Shown piece by piece: positions 35,893 to 44,659 of a DNA stretch of 64,000 bases. The DNA lies in the NCBI GenBank assembly GCA_016794125.1, contig JAEUKT010000001.1:186001-250000 (forward strand), written 5' to 3'. The notes beneath the pieces are model-generated. The model saw only the letters and a program-made list of their open reading frames with translations. It had not been told where the DNA came from and did no database searches. Source of the stretch: Alphaproteobacteria bacterium. Lineage in GTDB: Bacteria; Pseudomonadota; Alphaproteobacteria; Micavibrionales; UBA2020. The position numbers and the translations under genes were made by a program. Every line of letters starts with the position of its first letter. The stretch's first letter is position 1.

Positions 35893-36729
35893 ATGTCCGA
35901 TCTGACCAAAGATTTCGGCGCTTCCGCACCCAAGGCAAAGGCAGAACCGAACCGCGACAACATCAACCTCCTCCTTCTCAGCAACGGCGCGCTCGCGCAA
36001 AAGCGTAACGAGACCATCCAGGAATTGTTCGGCGCATCGCCCGAAAATCCCAAGACGATAATGTATGTCGCCTATGCGCTGGGCGATCAGGATGCGGCAT
36101 TGGCGCGCACAAAAGCATGGATGGAGCCGCTCGGCATCAACGTCATTTCCGCGCATCAGCAGGCCGACCCTGTCGCCGCGTTGGCAAAGGTGGACGGTGT
36201 GTTCGTGACGGGCGGCAACACGTTCCGCCTTCTCGACAAACTACAAAAAACCGGCCTGCTCGAAGCCATTCGCGACAAGGCATTCGAGGGCTTCCCCTAT
36301 ATGGGCGCAAGCGCCGGCATCAACGTGACCGGCCTGACCATCATGACCACCAACGACATGCCGATCGTGCAGCCGCGCGACATGAACGCAATGGGCCTTG
36401 TGCCGTTCCAGATCAACCCGCATTACGTCGATGGCAAATTCTATTACGAGGAAGACGGCAAGATCATTCCCTATGCCGGTGAAAGCCGCGCCGACCGCCT
36501 GAACCAGTATCACGAAGAAAACAGCACGCCCATCATCGGCGTGCGCGAAGGATCGGCCTTGCGCGTGCGCGGTAACTCCATCGAATTACTGGGCGGCAAA
36601 GTCGCTCATGTCTTCGAACAGGGCAAGCCAAATACCGTCACAACTGATGACAAGGTTTTAAGCGCATTTATGTCACCCGCCAAGCCCCAAACACCCGCCG
36701 CGACTGCGCCGAAGCCGCCCAAGCCTTAA
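35893..36729 (+). CDS. Peptidase E-like S51 family peptidase
   Basis: The 278-residue protein resembles alpha-aspartyl dipeptidase PepE. The nucleophile Ser is in MGASAGINVTG, the preceding VFVTGGNTFRLL and the INPHYVDGK motif (catalytic His) match the family, and TNDMPIV fits too. Compared with PepE it has an N-terminal extension of about 20 residues and a Pro/Ala/Lys-rich C-terminal tail. A GAGG ribosome site precedes the ATG. It likely cleaves Asp-X dipeptides. Confidence 0.87.
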   Translation: MSDLTKDFGASAPKAKAEPNRDNINLLLLSNGALAQKRNETIQELFGASPENPKTIMYVAYALGDQDAALARTKAWMEPLGINVISAHQQADPVAALAKVDGVFVTGGNTFRLLDKLQKTGLLEAIRDKAFEGFPYMGASAGINVTGLTIMTTNDMPIVQPRDMNAMGLVPFQINPHYVDGKFYYEEDGKIIPYAGESRADRLNQYHEENSTPIIGVREGSALRVRGNSIELLGGKVAHVFEQGKPNTVTTDDKVLSAFMSPAKPQTPAATAPKPPKP

Positions 36730-36734
36730 CAAGC

Positions 36735-36763
36735 TTGAAGACAAAACCTGACGCACGTATTAG
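36735..36763 (+). promoter_or_regulatory. Promoter of Sel1 lipoprotein gene
   Basis: TTGAAG (36735-36740) and TATTAG (36758-36763) have 17-base spacing, giving a start near 36770 and a 28-base leader. Confidence 0.45.
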
Positions 36764-36797
36764 AATCCTGACGGGTTCTTTTAACAAGCAGGTATTC

Positions 36798-37631
36798 ATG
36801 AAAAAGTTTTCCATCCTCTCCGCTGTCATCCTTGCGGCCACGCTGTCTTCTTGCGCCGCACCGCGGCAGCAGGCATCCGATGCGCCGCTTGACACGCCGG
36901 CACAGGTGGAGGAACGCGTCCGTCAGGCGGAAACCGGCGATATCAAAGCGCAGGAAGAACTGTGCTCCATTGCACCGTCCAGTAACTCACTCTACAAACC
37001 TGCCGATGTGGGGCTGCGCATGTGCGAAATGGCCGCAGCGCAGGGCAGCATTTACGCGATGCTCGATGCCAGCTCCCGCTATGAAATGGGGATGGGTGTC
37101 GAAACCGATCACACCAAGTCTTATGAATGGCTCAAACGTGCAACGGAAACCAAGCCCCAGCCGGGTGATATCTATCAGGCAGAGGCTTATGGCAGCATGG
37201 CAGAAGTCCAAGAACTGGGCCTGCTTGGTAAAAAGCCCGACCAGCGCGCCGCCTTCAACTGGCATCTGAAAGCTGCCAAGCTGGACTGGCCAAACTCCTA
37301 CCACCGCCTTGCCCACATGTATGAGGCCGGCATCGGTACACGGCAGGATTTCGGCGCGGCGGCAAAGTGGTTCCAGAGGGCGGCGGAAAACGGAAACTGC
37401 GCTTCGGCGCACAGCCTTGCGACACTTTACCTCAAGGGCCTTGGCGTGCCCCGTGACCTGAACAAGGCCTATTTCTGGGATACAATAGGCACGAAGCTGG
37501 AGAAAAAGAACGCCGCCTGCGTTCCGCCCGGCAGCGTGTTCCCCTATAACAGCTACGCATCCGATGCACAGTTAAAGACTGTGGATGCCGAAATATCGAC
37601 TTGGGAAGCTGAAAAAGAACAGCAGAAATAA
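36798..37631 (+). CDS. Sel1-repeat lipoprotein
   Basis: ATG 36798 gives a lipoprotein signal peptide with lipobox LSSC (Cys at about residue 19), so the mature protein is membrane-anchored. The rest is made of Sel1-like repeats, for example GSIYAMLDASSRYEMGMGVE, PNSYHRLAHMYEAGIGTRQD and GNCASAHSLATLYLKGLGVP. These TPR-like solenoids act as protein scaffolds in the envelope or at host contact. Partners are unknown. An upstream in-frame start at 36735 would lie inside the promoter and mask the signal peptide. Confidence 0.88.
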   Translation: MKKFSILSAVILAATLSSCAAPRQQASDAPLDTPAQVEERVRQAETGDIKAQEELCSIAPSSNSLYKPADVGLRMCEMAAAQGSIYAMLDASSRYEMGMGVETDHTKSYEWLKRATETKPQPGDIYQAEAYGSMAEVQELGLLGKKPDQRAAFNWHLKAAKLDWPNSYHRLAHMYEAGIGTRQDFGAAAKWFQRAAENGNCASAHSLATLYLKGLGVPRDLNKAYFWDTIGTKLEKKNAACVPPGSVFPYNSYASDAQLKTVDAEISTWEAEKEQQK

Positions 37632-37660
37632 TAAATATTTACAGCTATTTAGATATTTTT

Positions 37661-37689
37661 AGTTGCAGCGACTCTCCTTGAGTATTATA
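37661..37689 (+). promoter_or_regulatory. Promoter in the 37.6-37.8 kb gap
   Basis: TTGCAG (37661-37666) and TATACA (37684-37689) are 17 bases apart, start near 37696. It leaves a leader of about 148 bases before the GTG at 37844; no clear structure was seen in the leader. Confidence 0.5.
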
Positions 37690-37843
37690 CATAATATTCA
37701 TAGGAGCGTTTACTCTCGGCTGCGGTTTTCCGGTATGGATTGTTTCCCTCAGCCCCGACCACTTCCAACGCCCGGTAAAACAGCCTTGAGGTTTTCGTGA
37801 GTGAAAAATGCAGCGCGCATGTCGCCTGCAATGGGGGTAAGCG

Positions 37844-39331
37844 GTGGGACAGTTAAAACAGAAATTTGCTGATGCGGCGCTGCGCGCGAAAGAAAAATCC
37901 CTTCATCTTATCTACACGACGCCGATTGAAATCGCTATCGGCGCCGTGTTCGTTGGGGCTCTGACGGGCGGCGGAAGTTACTGGGTGCAATCGGGTGATG
38001 AAGGAAAAATTCCCATCGCATTTTCTGAAGTAGGCAAGACAATCCGCGCGCTTGAAAGTGAAGGAAAGCCTGTCCCTGCCCTGACGAAGTTCTATGCCAC
38101 CACCAGCGACTACACGATGCAGGTTTTCGAGGCGAACAACACGGCCTTTGAAACCGGTGGCAGCAACAAGACTTTTGGCGCGGAACTCGATTACCGCATG
38201 GACCGCGCGCTGCGCATCCACAAACAGATACCCGAATATGCGGCGGAAATACCGGGCGCAGCAGCTGCTGCCTTGGATTCTGTCGATAAACTGGTGAAGG
38301 CAGCACAGGAACTGCCGCCCGTCATCGCTTCATTCGAGGCTGCGTGGGAAGAAGACCATCGCGATGTGACCAAGACACGCCGCTGGACAGAGAAAGAATG
38401 CGACGCGGACAATAAAAACTGCCGCGATGTGGAAAAAAGCGAAGAAGTTTACGATTACACCATCCACACCTATACATACCATCCGCAGCAGGCGGCGCAG
38501 GCGGCACAGCTGCTGGGGGCTTTTCTGGAACGCCACCCGGATTTACAGGTGAACGAACGCCTGATACTGGCCACGAAGACCGACCCCGAAAACGAATACG
38601 CAATTGAAAAAAGCATGAAAAAGCTTTTCGAAGGCAAAATCCCGACACAGGCACAGGCGCTGGAGATGGCGAATAAATGGGCGACGGGTTCAAACCTTTA
38701 CACTCTACAACCCACGATCAACGCGAACCATGGCGGTTTGCGCAGCATCGCACCGCAATGGCAGGCTGCTCTGCGCACGGCGAAAAGCACGCAATACAAC
38801 ACATCTTCGCACAGCGATTCAGGGCCCGCCGAATTCCAGACGGCGAACAACGCACGCGACTATGCCAGCCACACACACGACGCGGCATCGCGCGTCGTTA
38901 ACGGCATCCGCATGGCAGGCTACAGCGCAAAAACGCTGGAAACTCAGGTGAGAGATTATGTTGGCATCACGCAGGATTATAAACCCGGCAACGCCGACAA
39001 AAAACGGGACGAAGTGATGCAGACAGCGCGCGCGATATACCAGAACAACTTCGCGGGCGGACTGGACGTGCAACCCTTCAAATGGCTCGAGGTCATGATT
39101 TATGCGGGCATCGGCCTGCTGGGCGGCGGGCTTGCGGGTGCGGGCGCCGATAAACTCATCAACATCAAGCGCCGCGAAAGCTATCGCATGGGCAACCTGC
39201 TGCCGCAACGCAACTGGAACAGCAATCTCAGCGGATCGTTCGGCAGCCGCAGCAACCTGTTCCCGAACGCGACCGACGATGCTCCCGCCATAGGCCGCAG
39301 CAAAAAACCGGGCAACGGTATCCGACTGTAA
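37844..39331 (+). CDS. Novel two-span membrane protein, 495 residues
   Basis: The protein has a short cytoplasmic N-terminus, a first span (about 28-48), a large extracytoplasmic region of some 370 residues, a second span (about 420-445) and a basic Asn/Arg-rich cytoplasmic tail. The middle part contains a charged segment with two Cys (KECDADNKNCRDVE), possibly a disulfide, and helical parts. I know no matching family. The start is GTG 37844, with GGGGG seven bases upstream. A strong terminator follows, so it is a single-gene unit. Confidence 0.78.
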   Translation: MGQLKQKFADAALRAKEKSLHLIYTTPIEIAIGAVFVGALTGGGSYWVQSGDEGKIPIAFSEVGKTIRALESEGKPVPALTKFYATTSDYTMQVFEANNTAFETGGSNKTFGAELDYRMDRALRIHKQIPEYAAEIPGAAAAALDSVDKLVKAAQELPPVIASFEAAWEEDHRDVTKTRRWTEKECDADNKNCRDVEKSEEVYDYTIHTYTYHPQQAAQAAQLLGAFLERHPDLQVNERLILATKTDPENEYAIEKSMKKLFEGKIPTQAQALEMANKWATGSNLYTLQPTINANHGGLRSIAPQWQAALRTAKSTQYNTSSHSDSGPAEFQTANNARDYASHTHDAASRVVNGIRMAGYSAKTLETQVRDYVGITQDYKPGNADKKRDEVMQTARAIYQNNFAGGLDVQPFKWLEVMIYAGIGLLGGGLAGAGADKLINIKRRESYRMGNLLPQRNWNSNLSGSFGSRSNLFPNATDDAPAIGRSKKPGNGIRL

Positions 39332-39356
39332 TCCACCACAGATACTTGCGAACGAG

Positions 39357-39387
39357 AATCCCCCTTTTGGACGAAAGGGGGATTTTT
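39357..39387 (+). terminator. Rho-independent terminator
   Basis: The stem AATCCCCCTTT/AAAGGGGGATT has a short loop and is followed by a T run. It ends the transcript of the 495-residue membrane protein. Confidence 0.9.
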
Positions 39388-39464
39388 CGTGTAGGTTAAA
39401 ATCCACGCAAAAGCCACGCAGAACTGCAGCGGGAGTTGATTTCAACGAATGATTTGAAGGGAAA

Positions 39465-39539
39465 TGGTGCTGTTGAGTGGGATTGAACCGCCGACCTCCC
39501 CCTTACCAAGGGGGTGCTCTACCACTGAGCTACAACAGC
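39465..39539 (-). tRNA. tRNA-Thr (anticodon GGT)
   Basis: The minus strand folds into a full cloverleaf: 7-bp acceptor GCTGTTG/CAACAGC, D-stem GCTC/GAGC, a 5-bp C/G anticodon stem with loop TTGGTAA, T-loop TTCAATC and encoded CCA. The T-stem GGCGG/CCACT contains one C-A mismatch and one G-T pair, slightly unusual but common enough in tRNAs. Length is 75 with CCA. Confidence 0.95.
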
Positions 39540-39640
39540 TTACCTAGTAAAATCAGATACTTAAGGTACAGGGGTTGGTGATTTCCGCCCGTTTTCGCCC
39601 TTATGAATAAGTGATTTGGGGGTGTTTTGTCAACACCTGC

Positions 39641-40744
39641 TTACTTTTTCCGCACAGCCCTGAAAAGGCTGTATTTCCCGCCGTCTTTTTTGTGAAAGAA
39701 CATCTCGTGCCCGTCTTTCGGGATGGCGGGGGCTTCGGTGAAGCCGTCAAGGGTGGCCAGCGCCTTGGGCGTATCAAACGGGCGGCTGGTGCTGGCGCGC
39801 GTGGCGACCATGATATGCGGCACATCGCCTTCGATAGCGCGGGTGAAATAAAGCTCCAGCCCGTCCGCCGAAATCGCAGGTGCGTATTCAAGCGCGTCGG
39901 AATTCACGTTGAGCAGTTGCGCAAAGCTTTCGGGGGCGATGCGGAAATTGCCGTAGCCGTCGATGCTGGCCAGCATCAGGTCGGATTCTTTGGGCACCAC
40001 GCTGCCCGGTTCGAACCGCGCGCGGGCGACATACATCTGGCGGCCATCGGCGCTGATGGATGCGTCCATGTTGATCTCGCCCGGAGTTTTGGGGTTGATG
40101 TCACCCCGCACGGCGCGCAGGTCGATAATCTGCCCGTTCCTGAAAATACCCGTGTAGAGCGACTGCATATTTTCGGCATAGCTGCGCAGGCTGGTGAAAT
40201 AGAAACGGCCGTTTTCATCGATGCTGGGGATGGCATCCAGCTTGGGCGTGTTGCTGCCCTCCAGCTTGCCGGCATATTTAAATGTCAGGTCGCCCGTGCG
40301 GGTGGCGTAATGAATGTCGGTCTGGGCATTTGCATCATTTTCATTATTGAAGAAAAGGATATTGCCGTCGGCCGTTACCGCCGGTTCCATCGCCTGCCCT
40401 TCATATCCTTCGATCGTGACCGCTTGGGGATTGCCATACAGGTCGCTGTTCTCGTGCTTGGGCATGACGGGCTTGGCGGTTGCCGGTTCTTCAAGCATCG
40501 CGAGCGCATTATCCAGCAGGTTCTCGGCGGTTTTCATGTCGCCATCCGCCAGCGCCGGTTTCACCTGCTGTGCCAGCGCATAGGGTTCGGTAATGTCGCG
40601 GTTGGATTTTGCCCATGCCAGTAGCCCAGCTTCGACACGCGCGCCTTTTTCCTGCAGGCGATGCGCTGTCGTGCCGACGAAAGCGCCGATGCCAAGGATG
40701 ATGACGAGCAGCAGGACGGCGATGCCGATAAAAAAGCGTTTCAT
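39641..40744 (-). CDS. Membrane-anchored PD40/TolB-like beta-propeller protein
   Basis: The 367-residue protein starts with an N-terminal anchor (MKRFFIGIAVLLLVIILGIG) and a helical spacer (about 25-95). A beta-propeller follows with WD40-like PD40 units such as PAVTADGNILFFNNEN, PSIDENGRFYFTSLR, ASISADGRQMYVA and PAISADGLELYFT. The propeller resembles TolB but has no TolB N-terminal domain. It is expected in the periplasm. ATG 40744 is chosen because it begins the membrane anchor. Ligand unknown. Confidence 0.85.
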   Translation of the reverse strand: MKRFFIGIAVLLLVIILGIGAFVGTTAHRLQEKGARVEAGLLAWAKSNRDITEPYALAQQVKPALADGDMKTAENLLDNALAMLEEPATAKPVMPKHENSDLYGNPQAVTIEGYEGQAMEPAVTADGNILFFNNENDANAQTDIHYATRTGDLTFKYAGKLEGSNTPKLDAIPSIDENGRFYFTSLRSYAENMQSLYTGIFRNGQIIDLRAVRGDINPKTPGEINMDASISADGRQMYVARARFEPGSVVPKESDLMLASIDGYGNFRIAPESFAQLLNVNSDALEYAPAISADGLELYFTRAIEGDVPHIMVATRASTSRPFDTPKALATLDGFTEAPAIPKDGHEMFFHKKDGGKYSLFRAVRKK

Positions 40745-40810
40745 TCTTTTGGTATCCGATTTTAACGCCGTATCGGCAACCTGTTTTTGATTGTCATAAG
40801 CTAGATGACA

Positions 40811-40839
40811 TTGACTCGCAACTTCGCCACGCCTAATCT
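40811..40839 (+). promoter_or_regulatory. Promoter of nitronate monooxygenase operon, leaderless type
   Basis: TTGACT (40811-40816) and TAATCT (40834-40839) are 17 bases apart. The predicted start is the A of the ATG at 40846. No Shine-Dalgarno is present. Confidence 0.55.
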
Positions 40840-40845
40840 GGACGC

Positions 40846-41859
40846 ATGACAACACCCTCCGATAAGATCCGCGCGAATACATCCCTGCCCTTGATCGTGG
40901 GGCCGATGTTCCTTGTGTCGAATGCCGATCTGGTGCTGGCATCCTGCAAGGAAGGCATCGTTGGCAGCTTTCCGGCGGGCAGCAAATGGACCTCGGCGGA
41001 TTTCGAGGCTTTCCTGAAAGATGTCACGGACGGGCTGACGGATTACAAGGCCAAGAACCCCGGCAAAACCGTCGCCCCCTATTCCATCAATCTCAGCGTG
41101 CGCAAAAACACCGCGCGGCTGCAGGCCGATCTTGCGTTGTGCGAGAAATATAAAGTTCCGATCGTCCATGCCTCCGGCGCGGTCACGCCGGAAATCGTGA
41201 AGCAGATCCATTCATATGGCGGTATCATCGTGCAGGATGCGCTGACCGCCGAAGAAGCAAAGCACGCGGTCGCGGCGGGCGTCGATGGCATCATCGCCGT
41301 TGCGGCGGGCGCTGGCGGACAAGCGGGTACGGTCAATCCCTTCGTGCTACTGGGCGAAATACGGCAGTTTTATGACGGCCTGCTGATTTTGGCGGGCGGG
41401 TTGACGACGGGTAAAGACATCCTTGCCGCGCAAACCATGGGTGCCGATTTCGCGCTGATGGGCACGCGGTTCCTGGCGACCAAAGAATCCGCCGCCGAGC
41501 CGGATTACAAGAAAATGGTTTTGAATTCCGGATCATCCGACATCATCTACACCTCCGCCATCAGCGGCATCGCGGGCAGCTTCCTGAAGGCGAGCATCGA
41601 GCAGAACGGCTACGATACCGAAGACCTGCGCAAACGCGGCCCCGGTGCCGACAAAATCCCCACCCCGCCCGGCGAAGAAGGCAAGGCGTGGAAATACGTC
41701 TGGTCGGCGGGACAGGCATCCGGCAACATCACCGACCTGCCCAGCGTCGCTGATTTGGCCGACCGTTTGAAAACAGAGTATGCGGATGCAAAAACCGCGC
41801 TCGCCAAAAAACTCGGCCTCGGCCCAAAACCGGCATCGCCGAAAGCACCCGCGCCTTGA
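40846..41859 (+). CDS. Nitronate monooxygenase (2-nitropropane dioxygenase family)
   Basis: The 337-residue TIM-barrel flavoprotein oxidises toxic alkyl nitronates. Signatures include the N-terminal PLIVGPMFLVSNADLV, a His in PIVHASGAVTPEIV, AAGAGGQAGTVNPFVLL and LMGTRFLATKESAA, which bind FMN and substrate. It heads a three-gene operon with a TTG-started lipoprotein gene that overlaps its stop. The first gene is predicted to be translated from a leaderless mRNA. Confidence 0.9.
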   Translation: MTTPSDKIRANTSLPLIVGPMFLVSNADLVLASCKEGIVGSFPAGSKWTSADFEAFLKDVTDGLTDYKAKNPGKTVAPYSINLSVRKNTARLQADLALCEKYKVPIVHASGAVTPEIVKQIHSYGGIIVQDALTAEEAKHAVAAGVDGIIAVAAGAGGQAGTVNPFVLLGEIRQFYDGLLILAGGLTTGKDILAAQTMGADFALMGTRFLATKESAAEPDYKKMVLNSGSSDIIYTSAISGIAGSFLKASIEQNGYDTEDLRKRGPGADKIPTPPGEEGKAWKYVWSAGQASGNITDLPSVADLADRLKTEYADAKTALAKKLGLGPKPASPKAPAP

Positions 41860-42329
41860 AATCAGTCCGCTTATTATTCTCGCTACTTATTATTCTAATG
41901 GCATGTTCATGCCAGAAAGCCATGACCATGAAACCCGATTTCAACGCAGCGCTGCAAAAGCATTTCGATTCCATCGAACACCGCGATATCGACGCGTTCA
42001 AGGCGAGCATTACGGGCGACAAGACACTTTATACCATCGTGCAAAACGGCCATGCCTTCACAACGCCGCAGCAGGTGATCGACATCCACCGCGAATGGTT
42101 CAAGGACAACCGCTGGAGCTGGAAAGGCCAGGTCATCCATACCGTCGTTGGCGAAGACATGGCGATGGCAGTCGTGAAATACACTTATCAGGCAAAGCCG
42201 GACAGCCCCGCGCTGGAATCATGGCTGACCTATGTCTTCAAGCTGGAAGGTGGCGCATGGAAGATCGTACATGACCAGAACACCGCGCTCGATTTTCCCG
42301 CCTTTGCGAAGTCGATGAGCGAGCAGTAA
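41856..42329 (+). CDS. NTF2/SnoaL-like lipoprotein
   Basis: The 157-residue protein starts at TTG 41856, overlapping the previous stop. Its signal peptide has a lipobox MACS, so it is probably lipidated. The mature part is an NTF2-like cone fold of the DUF4440 kind (LQKHFDSIEHRDIDAFKASI, WLTYVFKLEGGAWKIVHDQN). The fold binds small ligands; it may capture or isomerise a product for the neighbouring enzyme, which is speculation. Confidence 0.8.
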   Translation: MKSVRLLFSLLIILMACSCQKAMTMKPDFNAALQKHFDSIEHRDIDAFKASITGDKTLYTIVQNGHAFTTPQQVIDIHREWFKDNRWSWKGQVIHTVVGEDMAMAVVKYTYQAKPDSPALESWLTYVFKLEGGAWKIVHDQNTALDFPAFAKSMSEQ

Positions 42330-42667
42330 TGTATAATCCTCCACTCGGGCCTAAACGGCTTATGACAGAATTTGAAAAGGATTTAGTGCGCGGATGCCTG
42401 CGTCAGGCCGGAAAATCTGAGCAAGATTTTTCAATTGATACTCTAGAAGTACAGGAAATGACAGACAGCGGAACAGGGGCGCTCTATTTTGTTGCTGATG
42501 GCAAAACTTGGTCAGGACGCGGTTTTGGCGACGATATAATCAATTATGATATGTATGATACAGTAGATGAAACTGGCGTGAAAATCAGTGTTAATCTGAT
42601 TTTGGACAAAGAAGGAAGGTTATTCGAACTAGATATTTTTAGATTTGACAATAAGCTCAAACGTTAA
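42329..42667 (+). CDS. Hypothetical protein, 112 residues
   Basis: The protein begins MYNPPLGPKRLMTEFEKDLV and ends with an acidic/hydrophobic strand pair (LFELDIFRFDNKLKR). The N-terminal pattern loosely resembles the DUF6984-type small proteins, but I am not sure. Its codon use is clearly A/T-richer than that of the two preceding genes, suggesting separate origin. It overlaps the preceding stop (TAATG) and is followed by a terminator. Confidence 0.7.
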   Translation: MYNPPLGPKRLMTEFEKDLVRGCLRQAGKSEQDFSIDTLEVQEMTDSGTGALYFVADGKTWSGRGFGDDIINYDMYDTVDETGVKISVNLILDKEGRLFELDIFRFDNKLKR

Positions 42668-42673
42668 AAAATA

Positions 42674-42703
42674 AAGGGGCGAACATGTCGCCCCTTCCTT
42701 TTA
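42674..42703. terminator. Terminator at end of nitronate monooxygenase operon
   Basis: The stem AAGGGGCGA/TCGCCCCTT has a 5-base loop and is followed by CCTTTTATC. It lies between convergent genes and has A/T on both sides, so it may act both ways. Confidence 0.8.
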
Positions 42704-42725
42704 TCGGTCTGTGGTGGATGTGCGG

Positions 42726-43097
42726 TTAATCGCCGCCGCCCCCGCCGCCGCCATCTCCACCGCCACCAGAGTCCCCGCCGCCGCTATCGCACCAGCTGCC
42801 GCCGCTGTCGTGATGGCCGCTGTCGCCGTGGGTGTGTGAATGTCCGTGATGAACCGATCCGGTATCGATGAAATACGGATAGCTGTCGGTGCTGCTGGAA
42901 CTTGTTCTGCGCGACCCGTAACCGTAGCCGGGGGAACTCTCCTTGCGTTTTTTCTTTGCGGGGATGCGCGCGCCAGATGATTTCCGTGACGCGCGATTAA
43001 AAAAGCCGCCATTCGTTTCATTCGAATTGGCGGCTTCTGGGGGAGCATCTTTTCGTCCGGTGATACGCGCGAACGCGCGCGAGAGCCAATTGCTCAT
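42726..43097 (-). CDS. Low-complexity His/Ser/Gly-rich protein
   Basis: The 123-residue protein has a basic first half and a C-terminal half dominated by His, Ser, Asp and Gly (HHGHSHTHGDSGHHDSGG, then Gly/Asp runs) with a single Cys. Such tails often bind zinc, nickel or copper. The start has an AAAGGAT ribosome site. Similar Gly-rich tails occur in unnamed bacterial proteins. No membrane span is seen. It is real by codon use and ribosome site, but its function is unknown. Confidence 0.65.
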   Translation of the reverse strand: MSNWLSRAFARITGRKDAPPEAANSNETNGGFFNRASRKSSGARIPAKKKRKESSPGYGYGSRRTSSSSTDSYPYFIDTGSVHHGHSHTHGDSGHHDSGGSWCDSGGGDSGGGGDGGGGGGGD

Positions 43098-43331
43098 GCA
43101 GTATCCTTTCTGTGCTGGGTGGGATTTTTAAAGATGTAAGTGCGTTTTTTCATGCTTACAACTCCATCAGACGTTGATTCGCGCCATGCGTCAAAGCATC
43201 CGGATAAATCCTAGTGATTTTATATGATTAGCCTTCTCGTTATGCTCCGCCGGAACATTACCGCAATGCGCATTTCGCCCCTCGCCTTTGTGTTTCGGCT
43301 GCGGTAAAAATAGGTAACGGGGGCATTTAAC

Positions 43332-43733
43332 ATGATTATTCCGCATATCACCGCCTTTTATGCCGGCTTTTTGGGCCTGATGCTGGTTGCGCTGTCGTGG
43401 CGCATCATGGCCATGCGCGCGCGTCTGGAGGTCGTGGTTGGCGACGGGGGAGAGAAAAACCTGAGCATCGCCGTGCGGATGCAGGGCAACTTCATCGAAT
43501 ACGTCCCGATGGCGCTGCTGCTGATCGCCTTCAACGAAATTATCGCCAGGCCGTCATGGGTCATCCATGCCCTGTGCCTGCTGCTGGTGGCGGCACGGCT
43601 GGCGCATGTCCACGGCATGAGCCAGAAAAATGCCATGGGACGGGGACGCCGCCTCGGCGCGATGATGACTTTCGCCGTCATCGTCGCGGCATCCATCCTT
43701 TGCATCGCATCGATGATCATGGGGCGCGTGTAA
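43332..43733 (+). CDS. MAPEG family membrane protein
   Basis: The 133-residue protein has four hydrophobic spans. The MAPEG signature is visible: RMQGNFIEYVPMALLLIAFNEI and ARLAHVHGMSQKNAMGRGRRLGAMMT. MAPEG proteins include glutathione transferases and eicosanoid-type enzymes; bacterial members are mostly uncharacterised detoxification proteins. Its stop overlaps the ankyrin gene start (TAATG). Confidence 0.88.
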   Translation: MIIPHITAFYAGFLGLMLVALSWRIMAMRARLEVVVGDGGEKNLSIAVRMQGNFIEYVPMALLLIAFNEIIARPSWVIHALCLLLVAARLAHVHGMSQKNAMGRGRRLGAMMTFAVIVAASILCIASMIMGRV

Positions 43734-44593
43734 TGTCGAAATTTGCCGTCACAAAACCAGCCGCCGCGCCTGAAAACCTGTCGCCGGCCGACATGGCCGA
43801 GAAAATGGTGCAGGCGATCCTGAAAAACGATGTCGCCGCCATCAACGCGCTGATCGTGAAGGGCGCGGATGTGAATGCCAGCGATTCAAAAGGCAACAGC
43901 ATGCTGTTGATCGCCGCAACAGATCCGCGCGAGCACCGCGCGCTGGAGGCGCTGATCGCAGCACAAGCCGACCCGAACAAGCCGTCCGCCAACGGCCGCA
44001 TGCCGCTGCATTCCGTGCTGCGCATGAAGGACGACAAGCTGATGCCCGCCGCCGCCGAAACACTGTTCAAGGCCAAGGCCGACCCCAACATCGTCGAACG
44101 CCGCCCGAACAACCCGCCACAAACCGCGTTTCAGGTCGCCTATGAACAGAACCGCCACGACCGTGTGCTGGAAATGCTGCTGAAGAACGGCGCTGACCCA
44201 TCGCTTGGCGAAGACATGGCGACGAAAACCGTCGCGCCGCTGCATGCGCTGGCATGGACGGGGCGTTACGGGGTGCTGGAGATTGCGTACCAGAACGGCA
44301 TCGACCTTGATAAGCCGGCGGGCGACGGCATGACCTGCCTGATGCTGGCCGCGCGCGAGGGCGCGCTGAAGACGGTCGAAGTCCTGCTGGAATGCAACAC
44401 AGACCCCACGCTGCTCGACCGCCGCGGACAGGATGCGATCGCCTATGCGCATAAATGCCCGCCCGAGACGGACAAGCGCGCCTTGCTGAAAATGCTGGTG
44501 CGCGCAGCCCGCGAATTCAGCCTGCGCAAGGAAATCGCCAAACTGCGCCACGATCTGGAAGCCTTGCGCAAACAGGTCGAAAAATCGGCCTGA
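43733..44593 (+). CDS. Ankyrin-repeat protein with C-terminal coiled coil
   Basis: ATG 43733 overlaps the MAPEG stop and gives a 286-residue product. About five ankyrin units cover residues 25-235, including VAAINALIVKGADVNASDSKG, RALEALIAAQADPNKPSANG and GMTCLMLAAREGALKTVEVL. The C-terminus is a short coiled coil (LRKEIAKLRHDLEALRKQVE). No signal peptide is present. The coupling with a MAPEG membrane enzyme is unusual and could mean a membrane-bound complex. Confidence 0.87.
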   Translation: MSKFAVTKPAAAPENLSPADMAEKMVQAILKNDVAAINALIVKGADVNASDSKGNSMLLIAATDPREHRALEALIAAQADPNKPSANGRMPLHSVLRMKDDKLMPAAAETLFKAKADPNIVERRPNNPPQTAFQVAYEQNRHDRVLEMLLKNGADPSLGEDMATKTVAPLHALAWTGRYGVLEIAYQNGIDLDKPAGDGMTCLMLAAREGALKTVEVLLECNTDPTLLDRRGQDAIAYAHKCPPETDKRALLKMLVRAAREFSLRKEIAKLRHDLEALRKQVEKSA

Positions 44594-44659
44594 TTGAATT
44601 TTTATGGCAAAACACGCAAATCCTTGACCCGACCGACCCCGCTTCGTTACTTTCCGGAT

